Made by a program: the position numbers and the translations under genes. Source: Caballeronia grimmiae (GTDB lineage Bacteria > Pseudomonadota > Gammaproteobacteria > Burkholderiales > Burkholderiaceae). From it: DNA of 54,001 bases. The stretch spans positions 1-54,001 of the forward strand of contig NZ_JFHE01000040.1 in the NCBI RefSeq assembly GCF_000698555.1, given 5' to 3'. Shown in pieces: positions 17,363 to 26,484 of this stretch. The notes under the pieces are model-generated. The model made no database searches, was not told where the DNA came from, and saw nothing but the letters and a program-made list of their open reading frames with translations. Positions within the stretch are counted from its first letter, which is position 1. Each line of letters begins with the position of its first letter.

Positions 17363-17794
17363 TCGTGCTGCGAGCTCGTCAGCCGTTGAGATCGACGGCG
17401 GCGAGCTTCAATGACACGAGCCTGCTGCGGCGGAAGATGGCCGAATAGCGCGCATCGCCGGGGCCGTGCTTGTAGGTCACGACGAAGGTGTTGATGTCGC
17501 GATATCCGGCGGTTGTCTGTGGCAGCATCGGCGGTTGGGCCGAGCGCCCTGGCGCGTGGCGGCGTGGGCGGCCGTTCGTCGGATCACGCGGTGGAATGCC
17601 TTTCAAATGTCGCCGGGCATCCGCTGGGCGGGCGTTGCGCTGCCTTAAACAACGCGTGAGTGCGTTATCGACTGAACGCAGCGGCGCCTCGGACCCGGCG
17701 CAAAAGATCTGTCAGTGAAACTGGAACTGCGTCGCTTGCTGACGTACCCGCAATTGCGCGATTCGCGCGAGCCTGGCTTTAAAGAACGAGGGCA
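17363..17794. other. Intergenic region, possible gene remnant
   Basis: The 432 bp hold no convincing complete gene. On the minus strand 17379-17606 a 75-codon frame ends in a protein-like stretch (DINTFVVTYKHGPGDARY, FRRSRLVSLKLAAVDLNG) behind an unlikely Pro/Arg-rich start, which may be the last part of a decayed gene or a short gene starting internally. Short repeats of AACGC/GCGTT occur near 17650. Codon bias beyond this point is weaker than to the left, marking the start of an accessory stretch. Confidence 0.35.
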
Positions 17795-18730
17795 TCACGC
17801 CGTCTGTTTGCGACCATCCCTTATCACCAGCATCATCCCGAGCGCAGAGATTGCTGTTCCGATGGCCATCGAGCCGGACAGCGGCTCTCCGAACATCGCC
17901 CATGCCCAGATCATGGTGACGGGCGGGCTGAGAAAGAGCACGCTCGTGACGCGAGCGGGCGACGACCGCCGCAGGCAGAGCCAATATAGGCCGCATCCGC
18001 CGACTGTCGCGAAGATGGCCGTCCAGGCGACGCTCGCGGCAAATCCGACACTCATAAGCGGCATCACCTGTCCCTGCAAGGCCTGCAGCCCGAAAAAAAT
18101 CGGTGCCGATACGAAGCTCTGTAGCCACAGCATACCGAGTGGACTTAGCCCGTCGTTATGAGTCGTGGTTCGCTGCTGCCACACAGTGGCTACCGCGAGC
18201 GAAAGCATTCCGGCCACGGGTAGTCCGTATGCCCACGCAGGTGCTTTCCCGAGCAAAACGGCGTCGCGGCCAACTATGAGCGTTCCTGCAACGCCTAGCG
18301 TCAATCCTGCCCATACTGCGGCCGGATTGCGTTCCCGGAAGGCGAACGTCGAAATGAGCAGTACGCCAAGCGGCAGCAAATCTGCGACGAGCGCCGCGAG
18401 TCCGGCCGGCACGCCCTGCTGGATGCCTCCCGCAACGCCGGCGAGATAGCCCGCCATCGCCAACGCTCCGATGACTAACTGGCGAAGTAAAGCTCTCAAG
18501 GGCGTGCGCCGGATCTCCCTTGCGACGAACGGAAAAAGACCCAGCGACAATATGATGAACCGCCACGAGATGACGAGATACACCGGTGCGTAATCGGCTG
18601 AGAACCGCATGCCCACGAAGCCGGAACTCCAGGTTGCGACCATCAGCGCCTCGAGCAGGGGAAGCGGCACGCGATCGATGCCGATCGAAGCGGTGTGCAA
18701 GTTCTGGCTTTCCGTCGGTGTGTGCGTCAT
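17795..18730 (-). CDS. EamA/DMT family exporter
   Basis: The 311-aa protein has ten predicted membrane helices arranged as two EamA repeats, with a WSSGFVGMRFSADYAP-type start of repeat 1 and ARVTSVLFLSPPVTMIWAW in repeat 2. Such transporters export metabolites such as amino acids or purines. ATG 18730 and GTG 18739 are both possible. It is divergent from the LysR gene at 18806 with a short shared control region, so that regulator probably controls it. Confidence 0.85.
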   Translation of the reverse strand: MTHTPTESQNLHTASIGIDRVPLPLLEALMVATWSSGFVGMRFSADYAPVYLVISWRFIILSLGLFPFVAREIRRTPLRALLRQLVIGALAMAGYLAGVAGGIQQGVPAGLAALVADLLPLGVLLISTFAFRERNPAAVWAGLTLGVAGTLIVGRDAVLLGKAPAWAYGLPVAGMLSLAVATVWQQRTTTHNDGLSPLGMLWLQSFVSAPIFFGLQALQGQVMPLMSVGFAASVAWTAIFATVGGCGLYWLCLRRSSPARVTSVLFLSPPVTMIWAWAMFGEPLSGSMAIGTAISALGMMLVIRDGRKQTA

Positions 18731-18805
18731 GCAATGCACGTTACCGCCGCAGCGTCGATTCGGAAATCAAAATATACTGACCCGGTCGTTCAACAACGCT
18801 AAATC

Positions 18806-19657
18806 ATGAGTTCCGTTCTCGATATCGACCTGTTACGCACCTTTCACGCAATTGCCCGGTTCGGACGATTTCGGACCGCCGCGGAGTTCGTCAACAGAAG
18901 CCCCGCAGCGGTGAGCATCCATATCCAGCGACTTGAAGCGATCGCAGGTGGACGGTTGCTCGATCGAGACAACCAGTCGGTCACGCTGACGGCGTTGGGC
19001 AAGCGGCTTTTATCGACGACAGGGGAGATATTGGCGGCCCACGATCGCGCCATAGAGGCAATGCACGGGAAGAGCTTGGCCGGCCGCGTTCTGGTCGGCA
19101 TACCCGATGAGTATGCCGCGCATGTGGTCCAGGACATCTTGCCCGAATTCGCTGCCAGCTGGCCCAACGTCGTGCTGGAAGTAAAGACTGCGCCGAGCTA
19201 CAAGCTTCGCGACCAGATCAATCGCGGCAAGCTCGATCTCGCGATCGTTGTACAACCGTCGCATGAAGTTGCGGCTGCGGACCTTCTGACGGTCACGACG
19301 CCAGTCTGGGTCGGCAGCACGACCTTTGCGCGCGATGAGAGCGCACCGCTTCCACTAGCGCTCTATGCCGAGCCATGTCCGTACCGCGCAGCAATGATGA
19401 GCGCGCTCGAGTCGGAGGGCCGCAGATGGCGTGTGATCCTCGACAGCGGATCGACGCAGGTCATCAAGGCATGTGTCGAGTCGGGTCTGGCGGTGACGCT
19501 GCTCGACCGTGCTCGAGTCACCGCAAACATGCGGGTACTCGATGAACTTCCGGTTATCGCTGATCACGGCGTGACACTGATGCGGGGCACTCGGGGGCGC
19601 ACGACAGAGGCGGCGGAAGTGCTTGCAAAGGCGCTCCGACAGAAGTTCAGACTGTAG
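18806..19657 (+). CDS. LysR family transcriptional regulator (divergent from EamA exporter)
   Basis: A 283-aa LysR protein: N-terminal winged HTH (LLRTFHAIARFGRFRTAAEFVNRSPAAVSIHIQRLE in outline, about 6-40), linker helix, then an effector domain with the first strand at AGRVLVGIPDEYA. The intergenic space to the EamA gene is about 75 bp, typical of a LysR that autoregulates and controls its divergent neighbour. The effector is unknown and is likely to be the substrate or an analogue of the exported compound. No ribosome site is obvious. Confidence 0.88.
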   Translation: MSSVLDIDLLRTFHAIARFGRFRTAAEFVNRSPAAVSIHIQRLEAIAGGRLLDRDNQSVTLTALGKRLLSTTGEILAAHDRAIEAMHGKSLAGRVLVGIPDEYAAHVVQDILPEFAASWPNVVLEVKTAPSYKLRDQINRGKLDLAIVVQPSHEVAAADLLTVTTPVWVGSTTFARDESAPLPLALYAEPCPYRAAMMSALESEGRRWRVILDSGSTQVIKACVESGLAVTLLDRARVTANMRVLDELPVIADHGVTLMRGTRGRTTEAAEVLAKALRQKFRL

Positions 19658-19980
19658 ACTGGACCGGGCAGGGATCGTGACCGTCTCACGCTCGCAGACT
19701 ACGCATGGGACGCGGCCGCCGCGAGGCCGGCGAGGAGTCGCTGCAGAGGCGTTGGCGCGTTGGGCGCGGCATGATCCCGTTGATGCCGGCGTCTGCAGGT
19801 TGGTGAATCGCAAACGCGATACCGCGTACAACCGGAAGCCGCGGGAATCGCCTGGCGACAAAAGTCGAGCACGGTCGGCGCGGCGATCCGGACGTGGTGA
19901 ACCTCCTATCACTCTTCACCACGCCCGGTTCGATGGATGTGAATCGAAATGCCTGCGCCAAATGGATGGCGCGGTCCGTT

Positions 19981-20670
19981 CTAGCGCGAGGCAAGTGCCG
20001 GATGCTTGAGCAGCGAAGCCGCAGCAGGCGATGAAGACGCCGGGTTTTGCCCCGTGATCAGTAAGCCGTCAGTCACGACATAGGGCGCCCAGTCGTCGGC
20101 TTTCGAGTAAATCCCACCCTTGGCCTTCAGTTCGTCTTCCACGAGGAACGGCACGATGTCGGTGAGACCCACTGCCGCTTCCTCGGAATTGGCGAAGCCC
20201 GTGACCTTCTTGCCCTGGACCAGCGGCGTGCCGTCAGCGGTGCGGACGTGGCGCAGAGCACCGGGCGCGTGACAGACGAGGGCGACCGGCTTGCCGGCGG
20301 CGACGAAGGATTCGATCAACGCGATCGAGTTCTTGTCTTCGGCAAGATCCCACAACGGGCCATGACCGCCTGGATAGAAAACCGTATCGAAGTCGGCCTG
20401 CGAGACGCTGTCCAGTCGCACGGTCGCGGTAAGCTGTGCGCGAGCGTCCGCATCGCGTTCGAAGCGGCGCGTCATGTCCGTCTGATTCTCAGGCTCATTG
20501 CTTTTCGGATCCAGCGGCGGTTGCCCACCGCGAGGCGAGGCGAGAACGATTTCCGCTCCCGCGTCCTTGAACGTGTAGTAGGGCGCGGCCAGTTCTTCGA
20601 GCCAAAACCCCGTCTTGCGCCCGGTATTGCCCAGTTGATCGTGCGAAGTCAGAACTATCAGTACTTTCAT
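19981..20670 (-). CDS. DJ-1/PfpI family protein (type 1 glutamine amidotransferase-like)
   Basis: The 229-aa protein has the DJ-1/PfpI nucleophile elbow ALVCHAPGAL with Cys133 followed by His134, and a Glu at 25/26 in FWLEELAAPYY positioned as the conserved acid of the family. The GGHGPLWDL loop (101-109) also matches the Hsp31-like subgroup, whose members are reported as glyoxalase/deglycase or chaperones. ATG 20670 follows a strong GAGGAGC site. It is monocistronic; a possible role in methylglyoxal or electrophile stress is inference. Confidence 0.87.
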   Translation of the reverse strand: MKVLIVLTSHDQLGNTGRKTGFWLEELAAPYYTFKDAGAEIVLASPRGGQPPLDPKSNEPENQTDMTRRFERDADARAQLTATVRLDSVSQADFDTVFYPGGHGPLWDLAEDKNSIALIESFVAAGKPVALVCHAPGALRHVRTADGTPLVQGKKVTGFANSEEAAVGLTDIVPFLVEDELKAKGGIYSKADDWAPYVVTDGLLITGQNPASSSPAAASLLKHPALASR

Positions 20671-21260
20671 TTGAAGCTCCTCAGATGATGTAAGCAGGCC
20701 AGTCGTCTGCAACTCCGTTCGGAAAATGCACTACGGTGAAGTGCGTCTTTGCTCGCAATTCCTATGCGAGATGAAGCGCCTGCCGCGTTGTTGCCAATGC
20801 TGTGTCGAATGGCTCGACTTTTCTAACGATCTTGACCATCACGCTCGCGCCCGGCCACAGTTGATGAAGGCTCTGAGCGACCGCTTCTGGTTCGCCATCG
20901 ACTTCAAGTGCAATCCTTCACCAACGATATAAGTTCGTTGATGTCGAACGGTTTACGAGCATAACCACACTGGGCTTCGCCTGCAGCCGACGCGCTCGTA
21001 CTGGTCTCCAAGCGGCTCGGAAGACGCAGGCGTGTCGGCTGGACTTCGGTTTCGGTCTCTGGGACCGCAACGATCCGGCCGTCGGCAACGAGTCGGCGAC
21101 GCAGGTTCGCGATCGCGAAGTCCGACTCGCCACGTTGTGCCCCCTGCATGAGACGCCAGTCCAGCGCGATTCGTCGCCGTGTTCTCGTTCGCGCCTTCTA
21201 CCCTCGTTCATCGAGCGTTCATCGGTAGATAGCCTTCAGACGAGAACGCGCATGCAACCC
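20671..21260. other. Intergenic region with a possible response-regulator remnant
   Basis: About 590 bp without a credible full gene. On the minus strand (20904-21149) an 81-codon frame ends YARKPFDINELISLVKD, which resembles the end of a receiver domain (Lys-Pro-Phe then helix 5), but no Asp-containing receiver core is found upstream in any frame. It may be a truncated leftover of a two-component regulator. The rest shows no clear feature. Confidence 0.35.
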
Positions 21261-22280
21261 TCAGTGCGACGAGACATAGGTCGCGTCGGCAAACGGCGGG
21301 ACGGCGAAGTTATCGCGCATGCGTCGCGTCTCCGCTGCGGGCGTTGAACCGAAGAGGCGCTTGAATTCCCGGCTGAACTGGGACGGACTCGTGTATCCCA
21401 CCGCGTGACTGGCGGCGTCCGCGCTCAGGCCCTCGCGCACCATCAACAGCCGGGCCTGATGCAGACGCGTCGACTTGACGTACTGCATCGGCGATACATG
21501 CGTGATCGCCTTGAAGTGGCTATGGAAGCTCGGAACACTCATGCCGGCTTCCCCGGCGAGTTGCGTCACGTCGAGCGGCTGCGCATAGCCGGAGTGGATG
21601 AGGCGCAGAGATCGAGCGATACGGCCGAACTGCCCGCGCATCGCAAGGGCCTCTTTCATCGAACGCCCCTGCGCTCCGGTCAGCACACGGAAATAGAGTT
21701 CGCGCAGTAGCCCTTCGCCTAATACAGCGGCCTCCAGCGGCCGGTGCATCGCTTCGAGAAAGCGCAACACGGACGACTGCATGGCGTCGTCCATCGGCGT
21801 CGACATCATGCTTTGGGGCGCGTCTACGAGGTCCGTCACGCCTTCGCGATCGATCTGGGCCGCGAGGTCCGCCGCCATGGTGAAATCCAGATGCAAGTAC
21901 AGGGCAAGCAACGGACGCTGCGGCGTGGCATCGGTCTCCATAGTGAAGGGCACTGGCACCGACACAGCGAGATAGTGATGTTCGTCGTAGAGGTAGAGCC
22001 GATCACCGAAGTAGCCACGTTTGCGGCCCTGACACACGATCACAATGCCCGGGTCATACAGGACCGGCGTGCGCGACAACGCTCGGTCCGAACGAAGGAT
22101 GCGGACGCTCGCCAGTGGCGTCAGGTTGTAGCCCTCGCAGGGCGCCAGCGCGCGCAAGAGCGCCACAATCCGGTTCCGACTCCGATTGGACCGTTCGACC
22201 GCTTCGGTTTCGAGCTCATAGCTTTGTGCAAGGAAATTAGCGGAATTTGGCTTATCGGGCCTTCGTTGCAAGATTAGCAT
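21261..22280 (-). CDS. AraC family transcriptional regulator
   Basis: The 339-aa protein has an N-terminal AraC_N-type cupin part (LASVRILRSDRALSRTPVLYDPGIVIVCQG in outline) and a C-terminal double HTH (LAGEAGMSVPSFHSHFKAI, then SHAVGYTSPSQFSREFKRLFG). The start is uncertain: ATG 22280 would overlap the first ATG of the divergent SDR gene, leaving almost no room for promoters, so a start further in, such as TTG 22231, is possible. It probably regulates the divergent dehydrogenase. The ligand is unknown. Confidence 0.85.
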   Translation of the reverse strand: MLILQRRPDKPNSANFLAQSYELETEAVERSNRSRNRIVALLRALAPCEGYNLTPLASVRILRSDRALSRTPVLYDPGIVIVCQGRKRGYFGDRLYLYDEHHYLAVSVPVPFTMETDATPQRPLLALYLHLDFTMAADLAAQIDREGVTDLVDAPQSMMSTPMDDAMQSSVLRFLEAMHRPLEAAVLGEGLLRELYFRVLTGAQGRSMKEALAMRGQFGRIARSLRLIHSGYAQPLDVTQLAGEAGMSVPSFHSHFKAITHVSPMQYVKSTRLHQARLLMVREGLSADAASHAVGYTSPSQFSREFKRLFGSTPAAETRRMRDNFAVPPFADATYVSSH

Positions 22281-22314
22281 GCACTCTTCAGTCAACGTGA
22301 CGGAGCGTGCTTCC

Positions 22315-23148
22315 ATGAAATCCAGCAAGACTCTACTTATCACTGGCGTGAGTAGCGGCTTTGGCCGGGCACTCGCACAAGAGGCACTCGCGACGGGCCT
22401 CAAGGTTGTCGGTACGGTCAGAACGGAACAGGCCAAGGATGATTTTGAGGCGCTAGCCCCGGGCGTCGCGTTCGGAAGGGTCCTCGACGTAACCGATTTC
22501 GATGCGATCGACGCCGTAGTGTCGGAGATCGAGAACAGCGTGGGGCCGATCGATGTATTGGTCAATAACGCTGGCTACGGGCATGAAGGCATCATGGAAG
22601 AGTCGCCGTTGTCGGAGATGCGTCGACAGTTCGATGTGAATGTGTTCGGCGCAGTTGCCATGATGAAGGCGGTACTGCCTTTCATGCGTGCGCGCCGACG
22701 CGGGCACATCATGAACATGACGTCGATGGGCGGCTTCATTACGATGCCCGGAATTGCTTATTACTGCGGGAGCAAGTTCGCGCTCGAAGGCGTCTCAGAA
22801 GCGCTTTCCAAAGAGGTCAGCCCATTTGGAATCGCAGTGACGGCCGTGGCGCCAGGCTCCTTCCGCACCGACTGGGCGGGCCGCTCGATGAAGCGCACGC
22901 CCCGGTCCATCCCGGACTATGACGACGTCTTTGACCCCGTTCGCAGATCTCGCGAGGAGAAGAGCGGCCAGCAGTTGGGCGATCCGCGAAAGGCAGCACG
23001 TGCGATGCTCACGGCGATCGCCGCAGACAGGCCGCCCGTGCATCTCTTGCTTGGCAGCGACGCACTAGGGCTGGTAAGAGGCAAGCTGTCGGCGCTCGAC
23101 GACGAGATTCGTGCGTGGGAGGCCGTCACGGTTTCGACGGACGGCTAA
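22315..23148 (+). CDS. Short-chain dehydrogenase/reductase
   Basis: A 277-aa classical-type SDR with the cofactor motif TGVSSGFG (10-17), NNAGYG (84-89), and catalytic Ser137, Tyr150 and Lys154 (YYCGSK). The acceptor sequence after strand 2 (GTVRTEQA) with Arg suggests NADP preference. ATG 22315 follows GGAG; the upstream ATG 22279 lies on top of the divergent AraC start. Substrate is not deducible. It is presumed to be controlled by the AraC protein next door. Confidence 0.87.
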   Translation: MKSSKTLLITGVSSGFGRALAQEALATGLKVVGTVRTEQAKDDFEALAPGVAFGRVLDVTDFDAIDAVVSEIENSVGPIDVLVNNAGYGHEGIMEESPLSEMRRQFDVNVFGAVAMMKAVLPFMRARRRGHIMNMTSMGGFITMPGIAYYCGSKFALEGVSEALSKEVSPFGIAVTAVAPGSFRTDWAGRSMKRTPRSIPDYDDVFDPVRRSREEKSGQQLGDPRKAARAMLTAIAADRPPVHLLLGSDALGLVRGKLSALDDEIRAWEAVTVSTDG

Positions 23149-23154
23149 GGAGTG

Positions 23155-23179
23155 CTGACGCGGTAGCGCATCGCGTCAG
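23155..23179 (+). terminator. GC dyad after the SDR gene
   Basis: A perfect 8-bp inverted repeat (CTGACGCG / CGCGTCAG) with a 9-nt loop begins 6 bp after the SDR stop. No T run follows, so it is only a possible terminator. The remaining bases to 23354 show nothing else. Confidence 0.4.
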
Positions 23180-23354
23180 GTGTCGTAAGGGGCGGCTCAG
23201 TGATAGTCGTTGCACATGCTTCGCATAACGTACTAAGTCGCCCCCCCATCGAAAGTTACTGCATTCTCCCGTCGACGACGATGCCTCTGCATCCCGGCGT
23301 ATGCTCCCGCGCAGCGCCACGAAGAGACAATTCATGCGGCACCACTACGCTTGT

Positions 23355-23687
23355 TCAATGAACTCTGGAGTTCGAGAAGACATTAATGATCACCACGCCC
23401 AATACGATGAAGCCGAGACCCACAACGGCAGGCGCGTCCAGCCGCTGACGAAAGACGAAGAAGCCCACGGTCGAAATCAGCACGATACCCAGTCCGCTCC
23501 AGATTGCGTAAGCCAGGCCGACCGGGATCGTCTTCAGAACGATCGAGAGAAAATAGAACGCGCCCAAATAACAACCGGCCATGGCCAGGGTAGGCACGAG
23601 CTTCGTGAACTGATCCGACTTTTGCAGGCAGGTCGTGCCGACAATCTCGAGCAGGATCGCTACAAAGAGTGCCCCATAGGCCGACAT
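23355..23687 (-). CDS. Small multidrug resistance (SMR, EmrE-like) transporter
   Basis: The 110-aa protein has the four-helix SMR fold, with the essential membrane Glu14 in ALFVAILLEIVGTTCLQKS, the AYAIWSGLG helix-3 motif and a second GIVLISTVGFFVFRQ segment. With ATG 23687 the Glu falls at position 14 and the length is exactly that of EmrE, so this start is preferred to ATG 23702. SMR proteins exchange protons for quaternary cations and some transport choline or betaine. It lies 59 bp after choX on the same strand, suggesting a role in the betaine operon. Confidence 0.88.
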   Translation of the reverse strand: MSAYGALFVAILLEIVGTTCLQKSDQFTKLVPTLAMAGCYLGAFYFLSIVLKTIPVGLAYAIWSGLGIVLISTVGFFVFRQRLDAPAVVGLGFIVLGVVIINVFSNSRVH

Positions 23688-23746
23688 CTTCTCGTTGATC
23701 ATGATTGCGGGTATTGGCCGCGGCCTCCGGATTCCGGCTTTCGCGC

Positions 23747-24697
23747 TCAGTGGTCTGCGAGATAGGCTTTAACGGCGGGCAGCCCCGGCTTTCCATCAAG
23801 AGTCGTCACGCCGGAAAGCCAGCTGTCGAGCACCGACGGATTTGCCTTCAACCAGGCCAGCGTCGCCTTGTTGGGGTCTTCCTTGTCCATGATGCGCGTC
23901 ATGATCTGATTTTCCATGGACGTGGTGAATCGAAGGTTCGCGAGTAACCTGGCCGCGTTCGGGCATCGCGCCGCGTAGTCGCTCGGCTGCACGGTGTACA
24001 CCTTGGCTTCGCCATAGTTCGGTCCGAAGACGTCATCTCCGCCGGACAAGTACTTGATCTTCATCCGGACGTTCATCGGGTGCGGTTCCCATCCGAGAAA
24101 AACAATCCACTGCTTGTTCTGCACCGCTCGATTCACCTGTACCAGCATCCCGGCCTCGCTAGACTCGACGAGCTTGAACTTGCCGAGGCCGAACTGATTC
24201 GTCTTGATCATTTTGTCGATCAGCCCGTTCGCATCGTTGCCCGGTTCGATGCCATAGATCTTGTACTGCAGCTTGTCCGCGTTCTTGGCAATGTCCGCAA
24301 AGCTCCTGATCCCCGCGTCATAGACGTAGTCGGGGACAGCCAGGGTGTATTTCGCGCCGGTCAGATTGGGAGGGTTCACCACCTTAAGAGACCCGGATTT
24401 GACGAACGGCTCGATGACCGAATCCATCGAGGGCGACCAGTAGCCGAGAAAGGCGTCGATCTGCTTGGCTTTTACGCCGGCGAACGTGATCGGCTCCGAT
24501 GCGATTATCTTCGACGGAGCGTAGCCGAGCCCCAGCAGCACGTTAGTGGCGAGGCCCGTTGTCGCGGCGATATCGGACCAGCCGATATCGGCCATGCGAA
24601 TCGCGCGACACGCTGCGGGATCTGCTGCATGGGCACTGACGACGAAGTTGCTTGCGATCGTGATTGCCACTGCCATCGGGGCTATGTACTTTCTCAT
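23747..24697 (-). CDS. choX: Choline-binding periplasmic protein (ChoX-like), copy 1
   Basis: The 316-aa protein has a signal peptide (cleavage after SAHA) and an OpuAC-type binding domain. The aromatic cage of ChoX is kept as Trp40, Trp87, Tyr124 and Trp203 together with Asp42 (ADIGWSDI, LGYWSP, VPDYV, LGWEPHPMN). It should bind choline, perhaps with acetylcholine, in the periplasm for an ABC importer. No ChoW or ChoV gene is adjacent. It follows betA by 57 bp on the same strand, so it is the fourth gene of betI-betB-betA-choX. It is clearly paralogous to the protein at 31327. Confidence 0.88.
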   Translation of the reverse strand: MRKYIAPMAVAITIASNFVVSAHAADPAACRAIRMADIGWSDIAATTGLATNVLLGLGYAPSKIIASEPITFAGVKAKQIDAFLGYWSPSMDSVIEPFVKSGSLKVVNPPNLTGAKYTLAVPDYVYDAGIRSFADIAKNADKLQYKIYGIEPGNDANGLIDKMIKTNQFGLGKFKLVESSEAGMLVQVNRAVQNKQWIVFLGWEPHPMNVRMKIKYLSGGDDVFGPNYGEAKVYTVQPSDYAARCPNAARLLANLRFTTSMENQIMTRIMDKEDPNKATLAWLKANPSVLDSWLSGVTTLDGKPGLPAVKAYLADH

Positions 24698-24754
24698 CTG
24701 TACTCCGAATCGTTGAATTATCGAGCGTCGTGACGGTCTGCGTGGAAGCTGCGG

Positions 24755-26473
24755 CTACGTTACTTTTGGATAGAGTTCCCGGGCGTTGTGGAAAGCATCG
24801 TCCGTTCGAACAGGCTCGTCGCGTCGGCCAGCAATGTAGTAGGGCGTTTCGCGTTTCTCTAGCGCCCTGATTCCGCGGATGCGATCCGCGATCTTCTCGG
24901 CCAGCATGATGGTAGGCGCGTTGAGGTTGCCCGTCGTGATCTGCGGCATGATGGAGGCATCGACTACGCGCAGGCCTTGCATCCCGTGAACGCGGCCTTC
25001 GCCATCGACGACAGCCATGTCGTCATAGCCCATCTTGCAGGAGCAGGACGGGTGATAAGCAGTTTCGGCCTTGGCGCGCACGAATGCATCGAGTTCGGCA
25101 TCGCTTGCAGCGTCGTCGCCGGGATGGAGCTCTTCTCCGCGATAGCGCGACAGTGCGGGCTGCCGCATGATCTCCCTGGTGATGCGGATCGCGTCGCGAA
25201 ACTCTCGCCAGTCGAGCGGATCGGCCATGTAGTTAAAGAGAATGCTCGGATGCGCATTCGGGTCGCGCGACTTGAGCTTCACGCGCCCGCGGCTCGGCGA
25301 TCGCATTGATCCGACATGGGCCTGAAACCCATGCATCTTGATCGCATTCGAGCCGTTGTAGTTTATTGCGACCGGAAGGAAGTGATACTGAATGTTGGGC
25401 CACGGATCGTCATCGCGCGTGCGAATGAAACCACCCGCCTCGAAATGATTGGTTGCGCCGATTCCAGTCCCGTTGACCAGCCATTCGAGTCCGATCGCCG
25501 GCTGATTCCACCACTGCAGGGCAGGGTACAGCGAGACCGGTTCTTTGCACGCGTACTGCATATACATTTCGAGGTGGTCCTGCAAGTTCTCGCCGACGCC
25601 CGGCAGATCGTGCACGACCGGTATATCCAGTTCCTTCAGCCATTCAGCCCGGCCGACCCCCGAACGCTGCAACAACTGAGGCGAAGCGATCGCCCCGCCG
25701 CAAACGAGCACTTCGCGCCGCACATGGGCGGTCGCACGCTGGCCGCCATGCAAGTACGCAACGCCGATCGCACGCTTGCCCGAGAACAGCACGCGGTCGG
25801 TGGTTGCGTGCGTGACGATCGTCAGGTTCGAACGATGCTTCGCGCGGTCGAGATAACCGCGCGCCGTGCTCGCGCGTCGTCCGTTCGCAGTGACGGTGCG
25901 ATCCATCGGGCCGAAGCCTTCTTGCTGATAGCCGTTGAGATCGTCCGTGCGCGGGTAGCCTGCCTGCACTCCGGCCTCGACCATCGCGGCAAAAAGGGGG
26001 TTATTGCCGGGTTTGCTCGTCGTCACATGCACGGGGCCATCGCCGCCGTGATATTCATTCGGGCCGATGTCGCGTGTCTCCGCCTTGCGGAAATACGGCA
26101 GGCAATCGAGATAGCTCCAGTTTTCGAGGCCGGGCATCGAGGCCCAGTTGTCGTAGTCGAGCGCATTGCCGCGTATGTAGCACATGCCGTTGATCAGCGA
26201 CGATCCACCCAGCCCCTTGCCGCGTCCGCACTCCATGCGGCGATTGTTCATGTGCGGCTCGGGCTCCGTTTCATAGGCCCAGTTATAGCGGCGTCCCTGC
26301 AGCGGATACGCGAGCGCCGCCGGCATCTGCGTTCGGAAGTCGAACCGGTAATCGGGCCCGCCCGCTTCGAGCAGCAGCACGGTGACGTCCTCTTCCTCGG
26401 TAAGACGCGACGCGAGCACGTTGCCCGCCGATCCCGCTCCGACGATGATGTAGTCGTATTCCTTCGCGCTCAT
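24755..26473 (-). CDS. betA: Choline dehydrogenase BetA
   Basis: The 572-aa GMC oxidoreductase has the FAD motif IIVGAGSAG at the N-terminus, the GMC signatures GRGKGLGGSSLINGM and GAIASPQLLQRSGVG, and the catalytic region YHPSCSCKMG with its His. It oxidises choline to betaine aldehyde (and further) at the inner membrane. The ATG at 26473 starts 11 bp after the end of betB. It sits in a complete betI-betB-betA operon; the cluster makes the assignment to choline safe against other GMC enzymes. Confidence 0.94.
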   Translation of the reverse strand: MSAKEYDYIIVGAGSAGNVLASRLTEEEDVTVLLLEAGGPDYRFDFRTQMPAALAYPLQGRRYNWAYETEPEPHMNNRRMECGRGKGLGGSSLINGMCYIRGNALDYDNWASMPGLENWSYLDCLPYFRKAETRDIGPNEYHGGDGPVHVTTSKPGNNPLFAAMVEAGVQAGYPRTDDLNGYQQEGFGPMDRTVTANGRRASTARGYLDRAKHRSNLTIVTHATTDRVLFSGKRAIGVAYLHGGQRATAHVRREVLVCGGAIASPQLLQRSGVGRAEWLKELDIPVVHDLPGVGENLQDHLEMYMQYACKEPVSLYPALQWWNQPAIGLEWLVNGTGIGATNHFEAGGFIRTRDDDPWPNIQYHFLPVAINYNGSNAIKMHGFQAHVGSMRSPSRGRVKLKSRDPNAHPSILFNYMADPLDWREFRDAIRITREIMRQPALSRYRGEELHPGDDAASDAELDAFVRAKAETAYHPSCSCKMGYDDMAVVDGEGRVHGMQGLRVVDASIMPQITTGNLNAPTIMLAEKIADRIRGIRALEKRETPYYIAGRRDEPVRTDDAFHNARELYPKVT

Positions 26474-26484
26474 CGAAAAAGCCC

